NCBI GenBank assembly: GCA_964540815.1
Contig: CAZIOH010000060.1
Location: 1-39,750, forward strand
DNA from: CAZIOH01 sp964540815
GTDB lineage: Bacteria > Myxococcota_A > Polyangia > Fen-1088
Length of the DNA: 39,750 bases
Reading direction: 5' to 3'
Part shown: positions 1 to 6,858 of the stretch, piece after piece
Position numbering within the stretch: position 1 is the stretch's first letter
Layout: each line of letters opens with the position of its first letter
Made by a program: the position numbers and the translations under genes
The notes under the pieces: model-generated
Told to the model about the DNA's origin: nothing
The model's database searches: none
Seen by the model: the letters and a program-made list of their open reading frames with translations, nothing else

Positions 1-6
1 GGTGCA

Positions 7-1755
7 CTAGTGCGCTCCGTTGGAGTGGTTCTTTGGCCGGATGTCGGGCGGGGGCACCGTCCGGCTGGTCTTGTCGGCGTGGCGCATCTTGAGCAGGACC
101 GTACGGTCGGCGTCGATGACGGTCGACGCCGCCCCCGCGGCGTCCGCCAGGGTCGCGATCTCGGCCTCCCGCGCCGCAATCTCGGCCTGCACGACCCGCA
201 GACGCGCCACCGCCTCGGCCTGCGATAGCTGGAGCTGCGAGCGCTTCAGGCGGGTCGCCACCTCGAACCGCGCGGCCTCAGCCAGCTCCTTCTGCTCGAG
301 CTCCCAGCGCGCCACCCCCATCAAGACCCTTCCCTGGGCGGTGTAGACGTCCGCCAGGTCCACCCCGGCGTTCGAGAGCACCAGCTCCCGGACCTGGTTC
401 GAATGTCCCGTGCCGCGCGCCTTCACGATGGTGAGCGCGCGGTTGCGCTCGCCATCCTGGACCACGTACGACACGTGAATCCAGGTGTCGGCGATGGTCG
501 AAATTCCAGTCGCCGTCGCCTCGTCCGTGCTGAGGCCATCCATGAGCGAGGTGTTGACCACGGTGATGCCCTCGATCTTCAGGAAGTCGAGGAACCTCTG
601 GGCCGCATCCGCCGAGGCAGGATGGGCCACGGCCGACGAGAGCGCCGAGAGCGGATCGACCACCATGCAGCGTGGTCGATGCTCCGCCACCTGCTTGCGC
701 AGGTTGGCGAACTGGTCCTCGATGTTGGGACCGCGGGTTCGGGTCGAATACATCCTGAGCAGTCCAGACTTCAGGTAGGGAGCGAAGTGCACGCCCACCG
801 AGCGCAGGTTGCGCACGATCTGGGCCGCTCCTTCGTCGAAGCTGACGTAGAGCGTCCGCTCGCCGCGCTTGCATGCGGCGGCCGTGAAGACACCGCACAG
901 GGTCGACTTCGCGGTGCCGGGCGCCCCCGAGATGAGGACGTTGGTCCCTCGGTAGTAGCCACCCCGCAACATCGCATCGAGACGGGCCACCCCGGACGAG
1001 ATCCGCTCGTTGGTGACGGCGTACTTGAGCTCGGTCGGACCTCGGTGCGTCAGCTGCATCCCGTCGCGACCGAGGGTGATCGGCAGCTCGTCCTCCACGA
1101 ACGGCGAGCCGCGGTACTTCATGACCCGAAGGTTCCGGAAGGACGTTCCCTCGACGACCTCGTGACCGAGGATCACCACGCAGTCCACCATGAACTGCAG
1201 GAAGTCGAACCGGCGGTCGGAGGAGCTCTCGCCGACCTTCTGGGTGATGATCCCGGTCAGGCCGGCTTCGGAGATCCAGTCGCGGATGCGGTAGACCTCC
1301 CGCCGCTCGGCGACGGGATCGTCGAGGAGCCCGAGCAGGACGTCGATCCCATCGAAGACGACGCGCTTCGCGCCGAGCTCATCGGCCTTGACCCGCAAGA
1401 GATTCAGGATTCCGGTCAGGTCGAAGTCACCCGACTTGACGACCTCCGGAGAGAGGCGCGCATCGAGGAAGTAGAGCTTCTTCTTCACCAGGGAGGCCAG
1501 ATCCCAGCCAAAGGTGGTGGCATTGGCGATGATCTGGCGCTGACTCTCCTCGAAGGCCACGAAGAGTCCCGCCTCCCGACTGGAATGGGCGGCATTGACC
1601 AGCGACTGGAGCGCGAAGACGGTCTTCCCGGATCCGGCCCCGCCCATCACCAGGGTGGTCACGCCGCGCGGGAGCCCCCCATAGGTGATCTCGTCGAAAC
1701 CCTCTATGCCGGTCGGTATCTTGGTTACCGCGGGGTGCGACGCTCTCGTTTCCAT
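7..1755 (-). CDS. KaiC-like double-domain RecA-fold ATPase with C-terminal coiled coil
   Basis: The protein has 582 residues and two KaiC domains. The first carries Walker A GGAGSGKT (about 38-45) and the paired catalytic glutamates in FEES (about 69-70). The second carries GAPGTAKST (about 277-285), with DE instead of EE at 307-308. The adjacent Ser-Thr pair that is autophosphorylated in cyanobacterial KaiC is kept at about 419-420 in GISTIAD. After residue 484 the chain continues as a Glu/Ala/Arg-rich predicted coiled coil that clock KaiC (about 520 residues) lacks. The ATG at 1755 is chosen because GGGGAGGT sits just upstream; the frame is open further upstream but without a comparable site. 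No kaiA or kaiB is present, so a clock role is unlikely. Such proteins often work with histidine kinases and response regulators, as the neighbours suggest. The output is unknown. Confidence 0.9.
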   Translation of the reverse strand: METRASHPAVTKIPTGIEGFDEITYGGLPRGVTTLVMGGAGSGKTVFALQSLVNAAHSSREAGLFVAFEESQRQIIANATTFGWDLASLVKKKLYFLDARLSPEVVKSGDFDLTGILNLLRVKADELGAKRVVFDGIDVLLGLLDDPVAERREVYRIRDWISEAGLTGIITQKVGESSSDRRFDFLQFMVDCVVILGHEVVEGTSFRNLRVMKYRGSPFVEDELPITLGRDGMQLTHRGPTELKYAVTNERISSGVARLDAMLRGGYYRGTNVLISGAPGTAKSTLCGVFTAAACKRGERTLYVSFDEGAAQIVRNLRSVGVHFAPYLKSGLLRMYSTRTRGPNIEDQFANLRKQVAEHRPRCMVVDPLSALSSAVAHPASADAAQRFLDFLKIEGITVVNTSLMDGLSTDEATATGISTIADTWIHVSYVVQDGERNRALTIVKARGTGHSNQVRELVLSNAGVDLADVYTAQGRVLMGVARWELEQKELAEAARFEVATRLKRSQLQLSQAEAVARLRVVQAEIAAREAEIATLADAAGAASTVIDADRTVLLKMRHADKTSRTVPPPDIRPKNHSNGAH

Positions 1756-1948
1756 GGGACCTCCCCTTCGATCTCGACGTTGTGCTCGAGAGAGTCGAGA
1801 AAGCCACACGTCACCACCCGAGCATCGTACACTCTCCTGGCCGCGCTGGGAAGACCGCGTCGCGTTCGAACGAGAGAGCCTCCGCGCGGAATGGCGGATT
1901 TCCGAGATCCCCACAGTCAAGAGTCAAGCATGGACGGATCGATGCTGG

Positions 1949-1967
1949 CGCGCGGCGGGACCGCGCG
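1949..1967 (-). terminator. Possible hairpin after the second response regulator
   Basis: A 7-bp perfect inverted repeat (CGCGCGG, 5-nt loop, CCGCGCG) starts about 10 bases past the stop codon of the response regulator gene. It has no T-tract, so it may attenuate or do nothing; GC-rich hairpins also arise by chance here. Confidence 0.3.
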
Positions 1968-1975
1968 GGTTTCCG

Positions 1976-2704
1976 TCAGCGCGAGTCGTCTCCGCTGGTT
2001 CGCAGGCGGTACCCGAGCCCAATCTCGTTGAGGAGGTAGCGTGGGTGAGCGGGGTCGATCTCGATCTTGCGACGGAGGGCGTGCATGTACACCCGGACGT
2101 AGGCCGCGTTCCGCTGGTAGGCGACGCCCCAGGTCTCCTTGAGCAGCCGGGCGGTGGTCACCACCTGGTTTGCGTGTCGGGCGAGCGTGGCGAGCAACCT
2201 GAACTCCGTCAACGACAGCGACACCGGCTGTTGCGCCCGGAGGAGCCGGCGGGATTCCAGATCGAGGCGGAACTCTCCGAAGGCGAGGACGGTTGGCTCG
2301 GTGCGAGCCCCGCCCGCCACCATCATCCCGGTCCGCAGGGCGGCCCGGATACGAGCACCGAGCTCGGGAACGGAGAAGGGCTTGGTCAGGTAGTCGTTGG
2401 CTCCGGCATCGAGCGCGCGGACCTTGTCGTCCTCGCGCTCCCGTGCCGAGACCACGATGATCGGGGCGGCGGTGAGCTGGCGAAGTCGCGGAATCAATCC
2501 GAGCCCGTCTCCGTCGGGCAGGCCGAGATCGAGCAAGATGATCTCGGGGTTCCGGGTGCGAACCTCCTCGAGCGCTTGCTGCCCGGTCCGTGCCGAGAGG
2601 ATCCGGTAGCCGGCGGCCTCGAGCGTGACGGCAAACACGTGGCTCAGCCGTTCGTCGTCTTCGATGACGAGGATCTCGGCGGCGGTGTTCGTTCGAATCG
2701 GCAA
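1976..2704 (-). CDS. OmpR/KdpE-family response regulator (second copy)
   Basis: This is a two-domain response regulator of about 242 residues. The receiver domain has the acidic pocket (IEDDE), the phospho-acceptor Asp in LLDLGLPDGDG and the conserved Lys in TKPFS. The C-terminal winged helix ends with YVRVYMHALRRK and GLGYRLR, typical of the KdpE branch. The start is uncertain. No ATG lies near the receiver domain, so a TTG at 2704 is chosen, with another TTG at 2716. The frame stays open far upstream, through a decamer repeat and the assembly gap, back to a GTG at 3172. I treat that extension as an artefact of repeat composition. The protein is closely similar to the regulator encoded at 3174-3893, which points to tandem duplication. 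It probably takes phosphate from the kinase encoded at 4018-5622. Confidence 0.88.
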   Translation of the reverse strand: MPIRTNTAAEILVIEDDERLSHVFAVTLEAAGYRILSARTGQQALEEVRTRNPEIILLDLGLPDGDGLGLIPRLRQLTAAPIIVVSAREREDDKVRALDAGANDYLTKPFSVPELGARIRAALRTGMMVAGGARTEPTVLAFGEFRLDLESRRLLRAQQPVSLSLTEFRLLATLARHANQVVTTARLLKETWGVAYQRNAAYVRVYMHALRRKIEIDPAHPRYLLNEIGLGYRLRTSGDDSR

Positions 2705-2731
2705 GGCGGAGGACAATCGAGGGCGGCCAGA

Positions 2732-2952
2732 ATGGACGATGACGGACGATGATGGACGATGACGGACGATGATGGACGATGACGGACGATGANNNNNNNN
2801 NNNNNNNNNNNNNNNNNNNNNNNNNNNNNNNNNNNNNNNNNNNNNNNNNNNNNNNNNNNNNNNNNNNNNNNNNNNNNNNNNNNNNNNNNNNNGATGACGG
2901 ACGATGATGGACGATGACGGACGATGATGGACGATGACGGACGATGACGGAC
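2732..2952. repeat. Decamer minisatellite (GACGATGAYG)n
   Basis: The visible flanks consist of a 10-bp unit alternating between GACGATGACG and GACGATGATG, about six copies on each side of the gap. Because 10 is not a multiple of 3, all three minus-strand frames give the same peptide cycle (RPSSSIIV/RPSSSVIV type). This explains why long frames run through it. The true length is unknown because the gap lies inside the array. Confidence 0.95.
2793..2892. other. Assembly gap of 100 Ns inside the minisatellite
   Basis: Exactly 100 N characters interrupt the decamer array. A round 100 is a common placeholder for a gap of unknown size, so the real array may be longer or shorter, and other sequence could be missing. 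Confidence 0.98.
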
Positions 2953-3173
2953 CGGAACAGCCGAGGTGTTCAGCAAAGGCTGTTCCAGTCCCCAGGCTGT
3001 GCCGTCCACCGCCCCGTCGCTGCTCAGTCCGCCGCGCCGTCCACGCTCGGCCCCGCACCGTCACATCGAACTCTGCAAGGCGCCAGCCGGGGCGACCCTG
3101 CATCTTGCGCTGGCAACGGGCGGAGGCGGCGACCAGCGCATCGCCGGCGGTGGCGGCGCGCGGCCCGCCCACC

Positions 3174-3893
3174 TCAGGTCCGCAGCCGATACCCGAGCCC
3201 CGATTCGTTCACCAGGTACCGAGGCCGGGTCGGATCGGACTCGAGCTTGCGCCGGAGCGCGTGCATGTAGACCCGAACGTAGCCGTGCTTGGTCTGGTAG
3301 GCGGAGCCCCAGGCCTCCTTGAGCAGGGCGTTGGTGGTGACCACCTCGTCGGCATGCCGGGCCAGCGTGGCGAGCAGCTTGAACTCGGTCGGAGACAGGC
3401 GAATTGGCCGTTCGTCGCGGTACAGCAAGCGCGCTTCGAGGTCGAGGGTGTAGTTGCCGAAGGACACGCGGGTCCGGGCAGCCTCGCCGACCCGGGCGCG
3501 ACCGCGCAGCGCCACCCGGACCCGGGCCAAGAGCTCCGGGACGGAGAAGGGCTTGGTCAGGTAATCGTTGGCGCCGGCGTCGAGGGCCTTGACCTTGGCG
3601 GATTCCTGTTCGCGAGTCGAGACCACGATGATCGGGGAGGTGGTGCAGCTGCGGAGCTGGGGCAGGAGGGCGAGGCCGTCGACGTCGGGCAGCCCGAGAT
3701 CGAGGAGGACCAGGTCCGGATTCCGTGTCCGGACGGAGAGCAGGGCCTGCGCGCCGTCCGAGGCATCGAGCAGCCGATAGCCCTCGGTCTCGAGGGCCCT
3801 CGTGAAGATCCGCACCATCTTCTGGTCGTCCTCGACGACCAGGATGGTGCTGCCATGGGCCAGGGGTTCTGCGAAGCTAGACAAGTGGATCAA
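3174..3893 (-). CDS. OmpR/KdpE-family response regulator (first copy)
   Basis: The 239-residue protein has a receiver domain (VVEDDQ acidic pocket, Asp in LLDLGLPDVDG, Lys in TKPFS) and a DNA-binding winged helix (recognition region YVRVYMHALRRK, C-terminal GLGYRLR). The chosen start is TTG at 3893; the TTG at 3884 is also possible and no in-frame ATG lies before the receiver domain. The gene lies 124 bp downstream of the KdpD-like kinase gene on the same strand, so it is the likely cognate regulator. Both domains match the regulator at 1976-2704 closely. The direct repeats at 6321-6338 and 6729-6746 have the 11-bp period expected for a dimer of this family, so this protein, its paralogue or both may bind there. 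Confidence 0.9.
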   Translation of the reverse strand: MIHLSSFAEPLAHGSTILVVEDDQKMVRIFTRALETEGYRLLDASDGAQALLSVRTRNPDLVLLDLGLPDVDGLALLPQLRSCTTSPIIVVSTREQESAKVKALDAGANDYLTKPFSVPELLARVRVALRGRARVGEAARTRVSFGNYTLDLEARLLYRDERPIRLSPTEFKLLATLARHADEVVTTNALLKEAWGSAYQTKHGYVRVYMHALRRKLESDPTRPRYLVNESGLGYRLRT

Positions 3894-4017
3894 CGTGACG
3901 GGGATCCGGGCAGGGTGCGTTTGTTCGATGGATCAGGTGCGGGGCCGACCGAGCGCGCGGCTCATTGAGCTCTTGGCGCGCTCAGCATTGACCCCTTCGC
4001 GCGATCCCTTCGCGGGC

Positions 4018-5622
4018 TCATGGAAGCGCCGGCCGCTGGTCCTCGAGCGAGCCGATCCCGCCGGGAACGGCGGCGCTCAGCTCCGCCTCGGGCATCTCCG
4101 GCGCGCGGCCACCAAGCGGGAGGGTGAACTGCATGGTGAGCCCGCCGCCCGGGGTCATCGAGGCCCACATGCGCCCGCCGTGGGCCTGGACGATCCCCCG
4201 GGCGATGGTCAACCCGAGCCCGAGGCCCGAGCCCACGTGCTCCCGCGTGCGATAGAACTTGTCGAAGACGCGGGTCAGCTCGCTCTCGGAGATGCCGCGC
4301 CCGTGGTCGACGACCGAGACCAGCACCTCTCGTCCCTGGTCGACCGCCACCCCGATCTCGATCGGGCCATCGCTGCCGGAATACTTGAGCGCGTTGTCCA
4401 CCAGATTGACCAGGACCTGCTCCACCAACGTGGCGTCCATGTTCAGCAGGGGCACGTTGCTCGGGACATTGGTGAGCAGGTGGTGACGACCCACCGATTC
4501 GTCCACCCGGCCAATCACGCTGCCGATCACCTCCTCCAGGCTCTCCCAGTCGCGGTTCACCGTGAGCCCCCCGGATTCGAGCCGGGTCACGTCGAGCAGG
4601 CTCTTCAGGAGCTCGTTCAATCGTCGAGCCTCGTCGTTGACGATCTTGGCCATCTCGTGGCGGGCCTTCGAGTCGAGGCGATCACCATGCTCGAGCAGGG
4701 TGCTCGACGCCGAGCCGATGATGGCGAGCGGGCTCCGCAGATCGTGCGACACCGTGCTGAGCACGGCGTTCCGGATGCGCTCGGTCTCGGCGTCCAGCTG
4801 AGCCGCCACGATCTCCTCGGCGAGCAGGCTCCGCTCGATGGCCATGGCCACCTGGCGCACCATCGCCATCAGGAGCGAGGACGGGCGCCCTGGAGGCTGG
4901 CCGAGCCGCTCCGCGCGCCGCACCGACACCACGCCGATGCAGCCGCGGTTGGCGATGAGCGGCAGATAGGTGGCCGCCGCGGTCGACGCGTGACGGGTCC
5001 CGGGGCCGGCAGGCTGCAGGTGGGCCGCCACCCAGCCCGCCACCGGAAGGTCCTCGGTGTGTGCCGACACCACGCCGTTGGCCCCGAAGACCTGGGTGAA
5101 GTCGCCGCCCGGGTCGCGCACCATGATCCGCACGTTGGCGCCCACGGCGCATTCGACCTCCCGGGCGGCGCTGGTGTAGAGCTCCCTGCGGGAGCCGGCG
5201 CCGGCCAGGACATTCACCAGCCCATAGAGGGACTCGGTCTTGCGCTCGCTCTGGCGGGCGGCTCGCGCCTGGCGGCGGAGCCTCTCGTTGAGGGTGTTCA
5301 TGAAGGTCGCCACCGCCAGCATGGCGGCCATGGTCAGAAGATCTCTCCCATGGGCGACGGCCAGGCTGTGGTAGGGAACCAGAAAGAGATAGTCGAAGCT
5401 CATCGCGCTGAGCAGCGCGGCGGCCAGCGAGGCCCGATACCCGAGCCGCATCGACACCAGCCCGATGGTGAACAGGTAGAGGATGACCGTGTTGGTCAGG
5501 TCTCCCCGCAGCCCGAGCCCGAGGGACAGCCCGGAGACCCCGCCGACGGCCAGGATCGCGAGGCCGATCCGGCCGAGCTCCGTCCGGCCGCCCCAGGTCC
5601 ATCTCGCCGCGCTGGTGGTCAA
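4018..5622 (-). CDS. KdpD-like sensor histidine kinase without the KdpD N-terminal domain
   Basis: The 534-residue kinase starts with a hydrophobic region (about 18-110) that looks like the four-helix DUF4118 membrane domain of KdpD. A GAF-like segment follows (about 130-265). The dimerisation/phospho-acceptor box has His at about 293 in STVSHDLRSP. The ATPase domain has N-box LVNLVDNALKYS, G1 DHGRGIS and G2 GSGLGLGL. Full KdpD proteins are about 900 residues; the ATP-binding and UspA-like N-terminal half is absent. The start is TTG at 5622, with GGGAG about 9 bases upstream. The gene sits between the lipoprotein gene (52-bp gap) and the first regulator gene. No kdpFABC genes are visible, so the signal may not be potassium limitation. 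Confidence 0.9.
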   Translation of the reverse strand: MTTSAARWTWGGRTELGRIGLAILAVGGVSGLSLGLGLRGDLTNTVILYLFTIGLVSMRLGYRASLAAALLSAMSFDYLFLVPYHSLAVAHGRDLLTMAAMLAVATFMNTLNERLRRQARAARQSERKTESLYGLVNVLAGAGSRRELYTSAAREVECAVGANVRIMVRDPGGDFTQVFGANGVVSAHTEDLPVAGWVAAHLQPAGPGTRHASTAAATYLPLIANRGCIGVVSVRRAERLGQPPGRPSSLLMAMVRQVAMAIERSLLAEEIVAAQLDAETERIRNAVLSTVSHDLRSPLAIIGSASSTLLEHGDRLDSKARHEMAKIVNDEARRLNELLKSLLDVTRLESGGLTVNRDWESLEEVIGSVIGRVDESVGRHHLLTNVPSNVPLLNMDATLVEQVLVNLVDNALKYSGSDGPIEIGVAVDQGREVLVSVVDHGRGISESELTRVFDKFYRTREHVGSGLGLGLTIARGIVQAHGGRMWASMTPGGGLTMQFTLPLGGRAPEMPEAELSAAVPGGIGSLEDQRPALP

Positions 5623-5674
5623 GAGCTTCGTCTCCCGCGGGATGGCGCCGTCGGATGTCGCCTCCGGGACGACC

Positions 5675-6259
5675 TCACTCCGCGGACGCCTCTGCCGTGA
5701 GCGAAGGTTGACGGGCCTCGTGCTGAGCGGCCATCACCGTGCCGGTCCGCGCGATCACCTCCTTCAAGGCCTGGTCGTTGCTGGCCTTGATCGACAAGGC
5801 GTAGCCGGCGTAAGTCTCGACGATGGCGACGCTGGTGCCGGGCACCACGAAGGGATCGCTCCCCGTCGGATTCAAGCTGCCGGCCTGGACCAAGGCGACG
5901 TGGCAGCTGTTGACCCGGTCGAGCCAGGGCAGGGTGATGTTCGGAGCGGCTCGCAAGGCGATCATCTCTCCCGAGTGCCGGCTGATCTTGTTCTTGCCCA
6001 CCTGCAGATCCTCGCTGACCGGCGTGGCCCCCGCGAACGAGTCGCGATAGGCGAGCAGCCCCTGGGCCCGCGTCTGGGCCGGCACGCCGGCGCAGAAATC
6101 CTCGGCCTGGCGAGCCAGCTCGACCTTGCTCGAGGTCGTCTCACCTCCGGCCGCCGACAGGCTGGCACATCCACCCACCGTCGCCGCGGCCGTCGCCAGC
6201 CCCGCCAGCGCCAGCGCATTCCACCTCATAAACCACTTCACGCTTCTTGTGACCTTCAT
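5675..6259 (-). CDS. Lipoprotein of unknown function upstream of the kinase
   Basis: The 194-residue protein has a basic, hydrophobic signal peptide and a lipobox VGGC with Cys at about 31, so it should be a lipid-anchored envelope protein. The start ATG at 6259 follows AAGGAGA at good spacing. I do not recognise the mature domain. It has few cysteines, and its middle (about 100-150) is a mix of short hydrophobic segments. It is the first gene of the array that continues with the KdpD-like kinase 52 bp downstream, and a KdpE-type direct repeat lies 62-80 bp upstream of its start. A sensory accessory protein in the periplasm is one inference; nothing in the sequence proves it. Confidence 0.8.
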   Translation of the reverse strand: MKVTRSVKWFMRWNALALAGLATAAATVGGCASLSAAGGETTSSKVELARQAEDFCAGVPAQTRAQGLLAYRDSFAGATPVSEDLQVGKNKISRHSGEMIALRAAPNITLPWLDRVNSCHVALVQAGSLNPTGSDPFVVPGTSVAIVETYAGYALSIKASNDQALKEVIARTGTVMAAQHEARQPSLTAEASAE

Positions 6260-6320
6260 TTGAATCTCTCCTTCGTCGAGTGTTCACGGATCAGACCTCT
6301 CAATACTTCCGTACGTCGAC

Positions 6321-6338
6321 GTTAAAAGGGGGTTAAAA
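6321..6338 (-). promoter_or_regulatory. KdpE/OmpR-type direct repeat upstream of lipoprotein-kinase array
   Basis: On the minus strand this reads TTTTAAC, four C, TTTTAAC, so the two 7-mers are exactly 11 bp apart, one helical turn. This is the spacing expected for head-to-tail dimers of OmpR/PhoB/KdpE proteins, and the known E. coli KdpE site is also T-rich. It lies 62-80 bp before the lipoprotein start codon. A sequence TACGG follows 7 bases downstream, but no strong -10 is visible. Confidence 0.6.
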
Positions 6339-6456
6339 ACGCCGCGTGTTCGCCCGTTCACGCATTCGCTCGCCCGCTCGTTCGACGTCTGCGGTCGGAG
6401 GACGCCGGTCGAGCGCACCGCAGCGATCTGCGCGCCAGCGCCGCCGGCTCGGCCGT

Positions 6457-6474
6457 CAGTGACTCCCCTCACTG
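6457..6474. repeat. Inverted repeat CAGTGA-N6-TCACTG
   Basis: This perfect 6-bp palindrome with a 6-nt spacer lies midway between the divergent genes. It could be an operator for a dimeric regulator or a small hairpin. No second copy was noticed, so the support is only its symmetry. Confidence 0.35.
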
Positions 6475-6728
6475 CCAGCTCCCGCAGCGCAGCAGGCAAG
6501 GCGCAAGGCGCAAGGTGCATTCTGCCATTCACACCGCGGCAGCGCGTCGACCATGCGCGCTCGAAGGAGAGTCGCGGCATGGATCACCAAGGGAGGTCGC
6601 AGGCATGCATCCTCCACTCTCTACCCTACCACTAGACACTGAGCCTCTGCCGAGGTCGGTTGTATCGCTAGAATTTCGGCTTGGTTTCCGCTCGAACGAA
6701 ACGCGTAGGAGGTGCGACCTCGCCGCCT

Positions 6729-6746
6729 TTTTAACGGGGTTTTAAC
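6729..6746 (+). promoter_or_regulatory. KdpE/OmpR-type direct repeat upstream of porin-like gene
   Basis: On the plus strand this reads TTTTAAC, four G, TTTTAAC, again 11 bp apart. It has the same orientation relative to its gene as the site at 6321-6338 has relative to the minus-strand array. It ends 112 bp before the porin start. A possible -10 (TACGGT at 6758-6763) follows 11 bases after the repeat, which would suit an activator that replaces the -35 contact. Confidence 0.6.
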
Positions 6747-6858
6747 CCCGACGCTGTTACGGTGCCTCTCGCATGCAAACTATCACACACTTCGAAGGCC
6801 AGCCCGTCGCATGCCTCGGCCCCATTTCTGAGACTGGCCAAGACGCAGGGAGGCTCTC

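Larger units (their letters stand above)
6260..6858. other. Divergent intergenic region with regulatory repeats
   Basis: About 600 bp separate the lipoprotein gene (minus) from the porin-like gene (plus). It contains two mirrored TTTTAAC direct-repeat sites, an inverted repeat at 6457-6474 (CAGTGA, 6-nt spacer, TCACTG), and three tandem 7-mers CAAGGCG/CAAGGCG/CAAGGTG at 6497-6517. I see no convincing gene here. Confidence 0.8.

Noticed and set aside
403..2031. Long plus-strand open frame opposite the KaiC-like gene
   Set aside because: It has shadow composition (Arg/Gly/His/Asp-rich), no domain pattern, and mirrors the real gene on the other strand. Similar shadows occur throughout this GC-rich window.
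1976..3172. Single long frame from 3172 through the repeat and gap into the second response regulator
   Set aside because: The repeat is open in all three frames because the unit is 10 bp, and the part before the receiver domain has no protein-like character. I start the gene near 2704 instead.
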